The position numbers were made by a program, and so were the translations under genes. Shown here one piece after another: positions 11,035 through 22,024 of a DNA stretch of 64,000 bases (position 1 is the first letter of the stretch; each line of letters begins with the position of its first letter). Source of the DNA: Tetrahymena thermophila SB210 (lineage: Eukaryota > Ciliophora > Oligohymenophorea > Hymenostomatida > Tetrahymenidae); assembly GCF_000189635.1 (NCBI RefSeq), contig NW_002476452.1, positions 434,001-498,000 of the forward strand. Reading direction: 5' to 3'. The notes below the pieces were generated by a model. It ran no database searches and was not told where the DNA came from. It worked only from the letters and a program-made list of their open reading frames with translations.

Positions 11035-13305
11035 ATGGAAGAGCAACAATAATACAATTCATAACAGAGTTATGAAAATATTAGCAATAAAGTAAAAAAT
11101 ATAAGAGACTCTCCAAATATATCTTCTTTTCATTGTGATGAAAGTACTGAAAATAAATTGTAATAAATAAATAAATGTAAAGGAGGAAATTTAAAAAATG
11201 ATGATGAAGAATAATAACTATAAAATAAATCTAAATAAACTTAAGAAGAATGTAACATTTATGATGAAGAAAAAAAATAAATTGAAAATTTGTAGCATAA
11301 ACCATAAAATGAATACTTATATAACTACTAACCATTATAGAATTCTACTAGCAATTAGTAAAATAGTAAAATTAAAATTGGCTTACCAAACATTGGAATG
11401 ACTTGCTATATTAACTCAGCAGTTCAATAATTAAGATAATTTTATTACATAGACAATACAATATTTGCCACTTCAAATTTTGGTTAGCGTTTTAAGGAAC
11501 TTTTTAATCATCTCGAAAATCGAAACTAAGAATAAGTCTATAATATAATGGAGTATATTGTATAAAATGCAAAATAGTAATAAAATCATCAATTAGGTGG
11601 AGATGCTTATATCTGCATTAACAACTTTCTTAAGCAAATTAGGTAAGATATGAATACTTATTGCGATGAATTAGAATTCGATAATAAATTTTTACTCAAA
11701 TATAGCGATTAGTTATATTGTTCCAAATGTAAAAATAATATCCAGCACACTAAAGATTAATTTACATTTCATTAATATGAAGAATTTGGATAAGAATGCA
11801 ATTCATTATCCGATGCCTTTAGCGAAAAAGGTGATTAAACCATGTTTCTTGAGGTAAAGTCTGATATAATTTGTGATTATTGTGAACATAAGGTATTCTT
11901 AGCAAAAAGAGAATATCAAGTAGCACCTAACTTCAGGATGATAAGATTATTACAACCTAATTAATAGCCTTGGGATGGTTATAATAATAATAATTTATTT
12001 GAATAATAATTTGATTTAATGGTAAAAGGTTAACAATAAAAATATGAAATAATTGGATTTTGTAATCATTATTTACAACATTATAAATATTTTGCAAAAT
12101 ATGATAGCGAATGGATAGTTTTCAATGATAACTTTACATATTCTCTTCCATATGTTTCTCATCTAGATTATTCTAAAGCATTATATTTTGTTTTTAAAAA
12201 AGTATAAAATAATTTAGTAAAATCTGAAAAAAACTAATAGCTTCCAAATTCAAAATAAATAGATGTTACAAATGATAGATATTCTGATAAAAATTCATCT
12301 AAAAGTTTTAATAGGAATGATTAAATATAATTTGATAGTAGCTGGTAAAAGAAATAAGTAGATTAAGATTCAAATATGAGTAAATAAAGAAACAATCATA
12401 ATGAAAATTATCATCAAAACATATATTTTGGGTAAAAATAAGAAAATAATTAATAATTTCAAGAGGAAATAGATAAAGATATCAAATTAAAAAAATTTGA
12501 GAAAGTTTGCAAAATGTTACCTGATTTAGAAAATAAGTAATATATAATTATAGTACTTTAAACTATATTTTAAATATACTACTTTTTTAATGGAGACCTG
12601 TTTGATCCATCTACTCGTGAATATTAATAATTTTAACAATTAATTTATATTTTAGAAGTAGAAAATATTGAAGAAATTAAAAATTATTTTTTAAAAATTT
12701 TAAAGAATCCTTTACAAAATAAAAAATATTAGAAATCCAAAGAGGCTTATTCTTACTTTTGTGATTTTCTCTACGATATTACGATTAATTAAGAACCTTA
12801 ATTAAAAAATAATTTAAGAAGTAATTTTTTTATCAAATATAATGATTTATATTAATGCCAAAAATGTTAGTTTTATATAACCACTGAATAACAATTCGAT
12901 TTATAATAATAAGATTTATATAATTAAATGTTAATTGATGATTCTTTTAATGAGCTTCCAACTTAGTACAAATTTAAAGAGTGTTATCAATGTAAAAAAG
13001 GATACTGCAATTAGAAAAGGTAGTATTTAGAAACACCGAATTTCATTATAATAAATTAAGATTCTTAAGAGTTTAATGAAGGTTTGACTGAAAAGCTAAA
13101 CAATATATTTCAACTTAACTTATATAATAACAAAATTTAGAAATATTAAATTATTGGATTTTGTAGTTATAAAAACTAGGATTACTCTTACACTATTAAA
13201 TATGAAGATTATTGGATAAAAATATATAAAAAATATGTGTATCGTGAGATACCTAATTGCTCTAACGCATAATATTTTGTATTATAAAAATTAACTTAGT
13301 AATGA
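11035..13305 (+). CDS. Tandem double-domain USP: active-looking first domain, degenerate second domain
   Basis: One open frame of 756 residues runs from ATG 11035 to TGA 13303. Residues 1-115 are charged and Gln/Asn-rich. The first USP domain has Cys124 in GMTCYINSAVQQL, a GGDAYI motif, two Cys-x-x-Cys pairs, His349 in LQHYKYFAKY and Asp365 in VFNDN, a complete triad. A Ser/Asn/Lys linker follows. The second domain repeats the layout (helix, SKEAYSYF, QCQKC and CYQCKK pairs, IIGFCSY, then an AKY-like strand) but lacks the Cys box and has Asp where the His should be. So it looks like a pseudo-enzyme module fused to an active one. Such modules can bind modifier without cutting it; that role is inferred. 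The closest relative in the window is the next gene. Confidence 0.85.
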
Positions 13306-14244
13306 AAGGAAATTCATGTTTTTTTTGTTTTAGAATTAATAAAATTATTTATTTCTTTGAATTTTTATAATTTTTATTTTGATTAAGCAAATAAATTTTA
13401 AATTATTATTTTACTCTTATCATTGTTTTTTTATCTCTCTAGCATTAAAAAAAAATATATTTAATAACCTTTAAAAAATAATAAATCTTAAAATATTTAA
13501 TATATGTGCACAAGTTATCTTAACATATAAAAGGTTTCAGGGCTTTTAAAATATTGCTATTTGACCTTTAAATAGAAAAGAGTATTTATCCTTCATATAT
13601 TTGATAGAACATCTCATACAAAAAGGGAATTAAATGATAAGTACTTAATTTTAAAAAAATTAATCATGGGTAAGATAAATAAGATCATCTTATTTGTGTC
13701 TATCTTTAGTATTAATCAGATTAAATTTGAGAAAAGAAAAAAGTATTTTTATTTAAAAAATAAAAGTATTTCTTTTTTGAAAATAAATTATTTAATTTAA
13801 ATTTAATTATTTATAAATCAGTATAACTAAAATAAATTTTAATAAAAACCTTTAATTTACAGCAGATAAATATAGGTAATTGATAAAATTTCTTAATACT
13901 ATATTTAATCATAAATGTTTCTAAAGGCAAATATTTTCTTGATTTTGAAATTTTATTGTCTTTTCAAAACATTTTAATTGTACAATTCTAATTTTATTTT
14001 AATGCAGTTTTAAATTTTCACATATTTAAGAATAAATTGTTAGCTTTATATGTCGCTAATCAAAGAACCAAGGGTTTATAAAGCACTTAAGTAAATTATA
14101 AAATAATAATGATTAATTTAATTAAAAATACAAACAAATATCAAATAAACAGAATAAAAATTCAATACTAAAGAGAATTTCATATTAATTAATATTAATT
14201 TAACAAGCCTATCTTAAAAAAATTTTTTAAAATACTAAAGCAAT
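13306..14244. other. Intergenic, AT-rich
   Basis: I see no gene. Two overlapping copies of the dispersed motif lie at about 13739-13775. Confidence 0.5.
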
Positions 14245-16536
14245 ATGAATATATAGTAGTAATATCAAATTAATTAGTAACAATCTAACTCAGGTAATTA
14301 ATAATAATGCAGCTACACTATTTGTTAATAGAATCATAGCTGTAGATTCTATGATAAAATAATTCCAAAAAATTAGCAATAATAAAATTAAATAAATGAT
14401 AACAAAGAAAAATAATAATAATCACATTACTCTTTTGAAAACTAATAATTATCTGTGAGGAATTAGAGTATAAATTAGTAATTGGAATCTAAATAATTCA
14501 ATTAATTTTCTGATAATATCGCATAATAAAGCTATTTTAGTTAGAGTTAATTAAGTAAAGTTAAAAATGGTTTACCCAACCTAGGATAGACTAGCTATAT
14601 TAACTCAGCAATTCAATAATTAAAATAATTTTATTACATAGACAAAACTATATTTGGTTCTTCAACGTTTGGTTAACATTTTAAGGATCTTTTTAATCAT
14701 TTAGAAAATGGAAATTCAAAAACTGTTAAGACAATAATAGAGAATATTTTTGATATGGCTTTGTAATAACAATAGCAAGCAAGAGGTGGTGGAGATGCTT
14801 ACATGTGCATTTATAATTTTCTAAATTCTATTAAGAAATCACTACCTGATGATGAAAAAGAAGAATTTAATAGTAACTTTTTACTGAAATATAGTGATCA
14901 TTTAGAATGTTTGTGTTGTAATACAAAAATTCAGAATACTATAGATGAGCATACATTTTATCAGTATGAAGAATTTGGGCAAGAATGTATTTCATTATCC
15001 CATGCTTTTAGTGATGAAGGGGATTAAAGCTTATTTTAAGCTTTAAACCCTGACATAATTTGTTAATAATGCAAATAAAAATAATTCTTGACAAAAAGAG
15101 AATATCAAGTAGCTCCTAATTTTATGATGATAAGATTACTAAACCATGATTCAAAACCTAATCATGATTATAAAAGTAATGATAATATTCTATAATAAGA
15201 ATTCGATTTAATAGTGCAAGGCCAATAATTTATTGAAAAATATCAAATAATTGGATTTTGTTAACATAATTAGCATCGTTATTAATACTAAGCAAAATAT
15301 GGAAATTAATGGTTATAATTTGATGATAACTAGGTATATTTTACTTAAAATCCTAACTGCTCGAATACATTATACTATGTTTTGAAGAAAATCTAGAATA
15401 CTAGAGTAGAATATGAAACAAAATCTAAGTAACTATTAGCTAAACCTTCACCTGCTTTCAATAAAAAAAATAATTAATAAGAAAGATAGTATGATGGCAA
15501 AATAAAACAGGAAAATTCTTAGAAATAAAATAATACTTTAGAAATAAAAAATAGCTCAAATAATATTTAATATGTGGATTATACTAATAGAAACTCTTAA
15601 AATCAGCAAATAACGAAAAAGGTCGAAGCAGAGTAAGAAGAGGAACTCAAAAAAAATGAAGCAAATATCTAGTTAGAAAATAACTAATAAACTTAAAATA
15701 ATTATGAAAAAATAACCAAAATTAATAGCTTTGTAAAAGATTGCAATTCATTACACATGCTTGAGAGTAGATAATACATAATACCTGTAATTTAGACTTT
15801 AATGCAAATATATTATTTTATTGATGAAGAATTATTTGATCAATCTCCTTTTGGATATTTAGATTTTAAAATTTTAATTAAGTTTTTGAAAATATAAAAT
15901 ATTTAAAATGCTAAATCATTGTTAGAAAATATTTTTATTAAAATTGGATAAACTAAAAAATATTAGAAATCCTCTAAGGCCTATTCATACTTCCATGATT
16001 TGCTCTATGACATCATGAGCAAATTAATTTATCAATAAGATAGTCATTTTATAGGTAATTTTTTCATTCAGTATTGTGATCGATTCATTTGCCAAAATTG
16101 TTAGTTTAAGATTTATTCTTTGCCTATTTTTACCATCTAAGACCAAGAAATACATAAAAGAATGCTTGATGATGAGTTTTGTAATGATAACGATTTAAGT
16201 ACTTAATATATAATTTAATAGTGCAGCAAATGTTAAAAAAGTTAAGGATAGTAAAGACTATACTTAAAAGCACCTAATTTTATGATAATAAATCAAATTT
16301 CTAAGGAACTTAAACAAAGTTTATCTGCAAACATAAATAAATCCTTTACATTTAAATTATATGATGGTTCTATTTAAGTTTATAAAATTATTGGATTTTG
16401 CAATTAAATCAACAACAAGTATTCTTATACAGCAAAATGTGAAGATACTTGGGTAGAAATAAAACAGCAGCCTGAATATGATGTGAAACCTAATTGCTCT
16501 AATGCATAATATTTAGTTTTATAAAAATAAATTTGA
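14245..16536 (+). CDS. Tandem double-domain USP-like pseudo-enzyme (Cys to Ser, His to Arg)
   Basis: The 763-residue frame from ATG 14245 to TGA 16534 aligns along its length with the preceding gene. In the first domain the catalytic position is Ser117 (GQTSYINSAIQQL), so the nucleophile is lost while the surrounding box is kept. At the His box the aligned residue is Arg, with a His one position earlier (NQHRYQYQAKY). Zinc-ribbon Cys pairs (CLCC, ICQQC), the GGGDAYM motif and an Asp-Asp near the end remain. The second domain is again degenerate, without a Cys box. The frame is intact over almost 2.3 kb despite loss of catalysis. That suggests a binding or regulatory job, or very recent loss of constraint. 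The Cys-to-Ser change is typical of substrate-trapping USP variants; relevance here is inferred. Confidence 0.85.
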
Positions 16537-16996
16537 AATTTAATAATCTTAAATTAACTTGTTTTTTACAAAGAAATTTTTTATTTTTGTATTAACATGA
16601 ACTATTAATTAATTTTTATCTTTTTTTAAATATATGTTTAGAGTTTATTTAAAGAAGAAATACTTTGATTAAACTTTTTAATTCTTTTATTCTAGCAAAA
16701 AAACATTAAAGGAGAGAATAGTTTAATATGTTTATTACTTAAATATTTTATTGAATAAGTATTATTAAAATAAAAACTTTTTCAATATTAAATTAAGATT
16801 TTAAATTTAATAATAATCAAATAAATTACTAGCTCAAATTATTTTTCTTTTTGTTCGTAATTTAAAAAAAAAATATTATTTGAAATTATAAATTGAGAAT
16901 AACAAAAATAATCAAGCTAAATTTTTAAGCAAACTCAAAAATAAATAAATTATTTTAATTAAAAAACATAATTCTCTATAAATATTAAATATTTTA
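16537..16996. other. Short intergenic between convergent genes
   Basis: This stretch separates the TGA of the last tandem USP (+) from the TGA of the E1 (-), so it holds both 3' ends. I see no gene or clear terminator signal beyond AT-richness. Confidence 0.5.
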
Positions 16997-19857
16997 TCAA
17001 TCAAAGAAAATATTAATTTCTGAAATTTTTTCTCCAGGAACTTTGATGACATTTTTCATGAGCTTAGATGTAAAAATAACTAATTTGCATGGAGTGGATA
17101 ATGAATAGTCACTTTGAATAGATTTAATTATTGACAAAATATCTTGTTGCTAATAATTGCTTAGTGACTATTTTAAAGATGAAAACACTGTACGATTAGA
17201 TTAGAAGTCTTTCCAAAAGATCTTTTATTATTAGATCTCAACAACGTAAGTTTCAGGTAAAGCATTTTTAGAAAGTATTTCGTTAATCTACTAAACTATT
17301 TCTGGTAATTTAGTTTCTGTCTTAACTTTTAGATCAAAAGAGTTTAAGTATGCTATTTCAAATTTTATTCTAGATCTATTTAATGAATCAGGATAACTTA
17401 CATTTCCGAAAGTATCAACAAAACCTAACTAATTAAATCTATTCTTAAATTCTAAAACTCTATCTTCACTTAAAAATAAATCATTTCTTGTTAGGTTTGC
17501 TTTTTAAGTTACTTCATTATTACCTTATTACTATTATCTCAAATTACTATTTTCTTAAATTATTTCTTGATAAAGTTATGATATCTCTTCTTTGTTGATT
17601 AACCACGGAATTATTTGTAAAAATGCAAAGCCTGATGCAACAGAAGTAGACTGAATAATGGCTGGAATAATGTTTCCTATTTTACCCACCGCATCATACC
17701 TTTCTAATTTGTAATTAATATTAAAAGCTTAACTTCTAAGTTTTGAGATTTGATATGCAATATTAGCATGGAAAAAGTCATCTTTGTCGAAAATTGGTAG
17801 AATTTAACTAGGGCTTTATATAATAATAGAGTTCTTATTGTCCAAAGAATTTTTCTAACTAAATTCAGTTAAGGCTTGGTTGAGAATATGACATAAACTA
17901 TCGACAAGCTCTAAATGATCAGGATTTTTTTCATCGAACTTAAAAGGATTGTAATTTTGATTGCTAATTTTTCCTATTTGAATCACATCATCATAAAACA
18001 TCTTATTAAAGATTTCTATTACAAATAACTTCAACACTTTGAAGCAAAAATTTAGGTTATCCTGCATTTTTGAGTAAAGTTGCATCAAATCTTAGAGCAA
18101 TTAATTAGTTAGAAATGTTACATCATCATCAGTTCTTAGCTATGAAAATTCGCTATTAAAAATACTTTTTGAATAGACTAATGAGTCTCCTTCGTTCTTC
18201 AGAGCACTTTTAGCTGTGCATGAGGCAGTACTTATTTCTTTATAAAAAGAAATTAAATTATAAGAAACAAAAATAAATAATTTATATAAATACATAAAAT
18301 ATCAAAAATTTAATTTACATTCTTTTACTGGTATTTCAATTCTTTTAGATAAATAAGGAATTTAAGATTAACTTTATGCCTCAAAGCCATGTGTTCCAGA
18401 TTCAATTAAGAATATCTTGTGTTCGATTGCTTTATCTGCTATGTACTCTCTGGCTGAAGAAGAGTCTACAGCAATAATAATCAAATCAATATTTTTGAAG
18501 AATTCATAAGTGAAAACGTTTTCATTTTCTTTACAAAGTAGAATATCATATGAAGTAACTTTGATGGAACTGCCTTTTTTTTAAAGCCAATTTTAGCAAG
18601 TCTTGGCTTTATTTTATTTAATATCTTTATAAGTAAAACATACTTACCTAATTAACATTTTAAAAAAGATTTGTAAATGAATTTTCAATGTATGTACCTT
18701 GGAATGTTTGATCCTTCAATTAGATCATCATCTACTAAATAAAGATGCCCTTTTTCTCCTCTGCAAGCTCCAATTGAGTAAAGATTTTTAACTTGTTCAC
18801 ATCCAACAGCTCCACAACCGACCAAAAGAACTTTTAAATTAGCAATATCATTCATAATTTACTCACCGAGAAGCATTTCATAGTCAAAAAATTGCTTTTT
18901 GCTTCTAATTTATTGTTAATGATGATCTATTTATGCATTTCTCATTTACTACATGTCTTCCCAAAAAATGACTTAGTTATAAGGCTCTAGACGCTTAATA
19001 ACGGATTTAAGCACTTCAGTAGCTATTAAGGCGCCACAAACTTAGGCAACTGCAGCAAGTTCTATTCGTGAATTCATTATATATTTACAATAAGTTTCTT
19101 TTGTAAATCTTAGATTAATTTCAAAGATTTAAGCCATTGATTGTAATTTTGTATAGAATTCTTCAGAGTCCTCTATACTAAATAATTCAGGTAGTTAATT
19201 ATGCTACTTTAAGTATTCAAAGATTGTGCATAACAAAGCAAAAGTCTCTTGATGCAACTCGTTGTATGTTTGCAAGTTAAGTATTTAATCTAATGAGGTT
19301 TCGGTAGAAAAATATTTTTCAAAATGATAATGTGATCTCTGCGGTTTATTATCATTTTCTCCCTAAAGCTATGGAAAGCAGCTAAAGACGAAAAATGAAA
19401 GCCCCATATTACATCCAAGAATAAAAGGAATTTATAACTCTTTAGCAATATCATTCAATCTTTTTAGAAAGTCCCATTCCAAAATAGTAGTTACCACTAT
19501 ACAGTCTATTTTAAGAGTCCTTATATAATCTTTATTTATTTCTGACCTTAATATAATCTGTATATTAGGATTATATTTTTTCAGAGCATCAGCTTTTGTT
19601 AACCCTAAATCGCCGTCAAATAGGAAATATATATTCTTAATGTCTTTCTCTTCTACTACAAATTCATCATGAAGGTAAATATCTCTCATGCCATTCTTAA
19701 CTAGATTCTTTACTACTTCTGAGCCATTGCTATTAGCTCCTATAATGAAGGGCTTCATATTATGAACATCTAATAACTCCTTTTCGGACATGGTACTTCC
19801 GTTAAGCTATCTAGAAAAAATTTGCAAATCTAATTAGTTCAAAGTTGTATTAGCCAT
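16997..19857 (-). CDS. E1 ubiquitin-activating-type enzyme (UBA1-like architecture)
   Basis: Three exons close in phase to 909 residues: 19857-18698, 18647-18319 and 18237-16997, with introns of 50 and 81 bases. The N-terminal half has an inactive-adenylation-like part (IFSRQL, then IIGANSNGSEVVKNL). The active adenylation domain has GCGAVGCEQVKNL, an acidic DDDLIE and the Asn/Arg pair SNIPRQ that E1s use for ATP. ESGTHGFE follows. The proposed catalytic Cys503 is in SCTAKS just after the second intron, matching the Cys-Thr of the family. The stretch FHANIAYQISKLR and GNIIPAI match the later adenylation core. A C-terminal region could be the ubiquitin-fold domain that recruits E2s. An E1 adenylates a modifier's C-terminal Gly and passes it to an E2. 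It is slightly shorter than usual UBA1 proteins (about 1000 residues). It is head-to-head with the modifier gene, 299 bases apart. Confidence 0.9.
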
Positions 19858-20156
19858 TTTATTTTTTATTTTGTTTAATATCTTTCTTTTATTAAAAATT
19901 AATTACATATTTAAACCCTATCTTTTAATAAGAATTAAACTTACTAGAATATTAACAAATTAATCAATTAATAATAAAAATTGTTTTTATTTTTTATTTA
20001 AATCCTAAATAACTAACCCCTAGGGTAAATTACAATATTTTTGATTAAAATCAGTACTATAAATAAAAACGTGCGAATCCCTGATAATTATTAAAAAAAA
20101 AATTAAAAATCCAAATAAGCAAGCACTGAAAAATTAAGTCAAATAAACCAAATAAA
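19858..20156. promoter_or_regulatory. Shared intergenic promoter region of the E1 and modifier genes
   Basis: These 299 AT-rich bases lie between two divergent start codons, so they must hold both 5' ends and promoters. I see no defined element. The arrangement suggests joint expression of modifier and activating enzyme; that is inference. Confidence 0.5.
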
Positions 20157-20417
20157 ATGAGCATAAAGGTTATGTTTATATAGCTTGAAGGCGAATACTA
20201 AGGCTTAAAGGCAACTAAAGATTTTCCTTCTTCTACAACTTTAAAATAGGCTGCAATGGAATGTAAAATACCTACTGAAGGTATGACCTTTAAATGTAAT
20301 CAGGAAGCTTTAGATAACCTTGATAAGACTTTATAAAATATCAAAGATATCTATAATACTAATTCTCAAGTTCTTATTGTGAGAGTCTTTAAAAAAGCAG
20401 TTGGAGGCTTAGAGTGA
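20157..20417 (+). CDS. Ubiquitin-like modifier ending in Gly-Gly-Leu-Glu
   Basis: This is a single-exon frame of 86 residues from ATG 20157 to TGA 20415. The pattern fits a beta-grasp fold: a starting strand (IKVMFIQ), a second strand, a helix (TTLKQAAMECKI), then KTLQNIKDIYN and a last strand VLIVRV. The spacing of the last part resembles ubiquitin's TLSDYNI...LHLVLRL segment. The C-terminus is KKAVGGLE: two glycines followed by two extra residues. Modifiers are often made with such tails, and a protease must expose the Gly-Gly before an E1 can use it. Overall identity to ubiquitin is low and it lacks that protein's invariant core sequence, so it is a distinct modifier. Adjacency to an E1, with an E2 and USPs nearby, is the main support for function. 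The alternative is a non-conjugated ubiquitin-like protein. Confidence 0.8.
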
Positions 20418-22024
20418 ACTAGTCATAATCTTATTAAATTTTATAACTATAATATAAATAAATAATTAATATACTTGATTAGTCTATGTGTTTTTTTGTT
20501 AATTACTAGCTAATAATTTTTATTATTTTACTTTCCGATTTCAATATTATTTTATTTAATTACAAAGATATATCATGATAAATTAAAATACTTTCCTTTT
20601 ATAATGATCAAAACTAATGCAAATTTATTTTGATAGTCAAAACAAATTAACAAAATATACTATTTTAATGTATTTGTACATAATAAATTTAAGAGTTTTA
20701 TATTCAATTAATAAAAAAAAAATTTTCAATTTTCAATAAAATAAATTTATGTTTTTATTAAATAATCGATCAATCAATATCTTTATCAAAGGAGCATTGA
20801 AAAAAATAATTTAATTCTTATCTTTTTACTAAAAAAATATTTTGATTTAAGACAATATATAATAGAGTAAGATGCATATTTATGATGATCAGAATTTAGT
20901 TTTTTGATTTAATTAAGATATTTAATTTACAATAGAGTATCTTTCTCTTATAGTTTTTAGGAAAGGAGCAATGATAAGTAAGAAGTATTTATGGTAGTTT
21001 AAGATAGAAAAAAATTATTTAAATAATAATTTGATTTGCAATAAAAGATAGACACTTTACTCATTTCAAATAATTTTGTGAAAGATTTAAATGATTATTC
21101 AATTAATATTCTTTTTAGAATATTTTATGGAGAGTAGATGAATAATCTAAAAAAATGAATCTAAAAATGTAAAATTAAAAACAGATATTGTTAGAATATA
21201 CATAAAATCCTTAATTACTCCTTTAAACTATCCTGAGATTCTTTCTGATCTAATAAAAACTTTATTTTGTGAAGGAAAAGGAAGTATATTGTTTCTATTC
21301 TAATTTTATTAAAATAAAACACTTTTATTTTCAGAAAATTAATTTTTAAACTAAAACTCTTTTATCCCTAAAATAATACGAATATTCTAATTAATATTTA
21401 TCCCATTTCCAACAAATAAATAGTTAAAATACTTTTATTAATTTTTCTATTTCTTCTTTCATAGTTTATTTTAAACACAACTTTATGATCAATGACTATA
21501 TCGTATTGTAAAAAATATTTTAAATATATTTCTTTCTATTTTCATATTATATAAATATAAAGAAATGGTTTGAATCTCTAATTTAATATCAAATGTTAAT
21601 TTTTGCTTTTTAAATTTTGGATAGGAAAATATTAAATAGGTTTAATAAATTATTAGGATTACTATCATAGCTTGAAAAATATGAAAATTTTATCTTTAAA
21701 TCTATTATATATATTTGAAACTTTAGTATTATATTTAACAAATAATAATAATTACTTAACTCATAACTCCATTATCAACTATTACTTAAAATAGAAATTT
21801 TAACTTGCTTTAAAGTAAAATTCTTTGGTTTTTAAATTCTATAAATATAATAATATTATATAAAAAATAATATCTTGTTTTAAATATTTAAAAATAATAA
21901 TAGAATATTCAAATTATTATAATAAGAAAACTTAAAAAAAAATATTTATATAAATAAATTTATAAAATTTACAACAAAATATATATTAAATTATTATTTG
22001 GATTTATTATTTATTTAGTTTATC
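20418..22024. other. Intergenic with a frameshifted coding-like remnant (about 20890-21330)
   Basis: From about 20890, with a Met at 20991, a plus-strand frame reads like protein until TGA at 21156. Its apparent continuation is in another frame after the seven-A run near 21150 and stays open until it meets a dispersed-motif copy at 21308. The product has no family I recognise. It could be a disrupted gene of the island. Another motif copy lies near 21425. Confidence 0.35.

Noticed and set aside
6003..16536. Reading the plus-strand USPs with the standard code as many short broken ORFs
   Set aside because: TAA and TAG fall throughout conserved motifs at Gln-tolerant positions, and TGA ends the frames; the ciliate code explains this.
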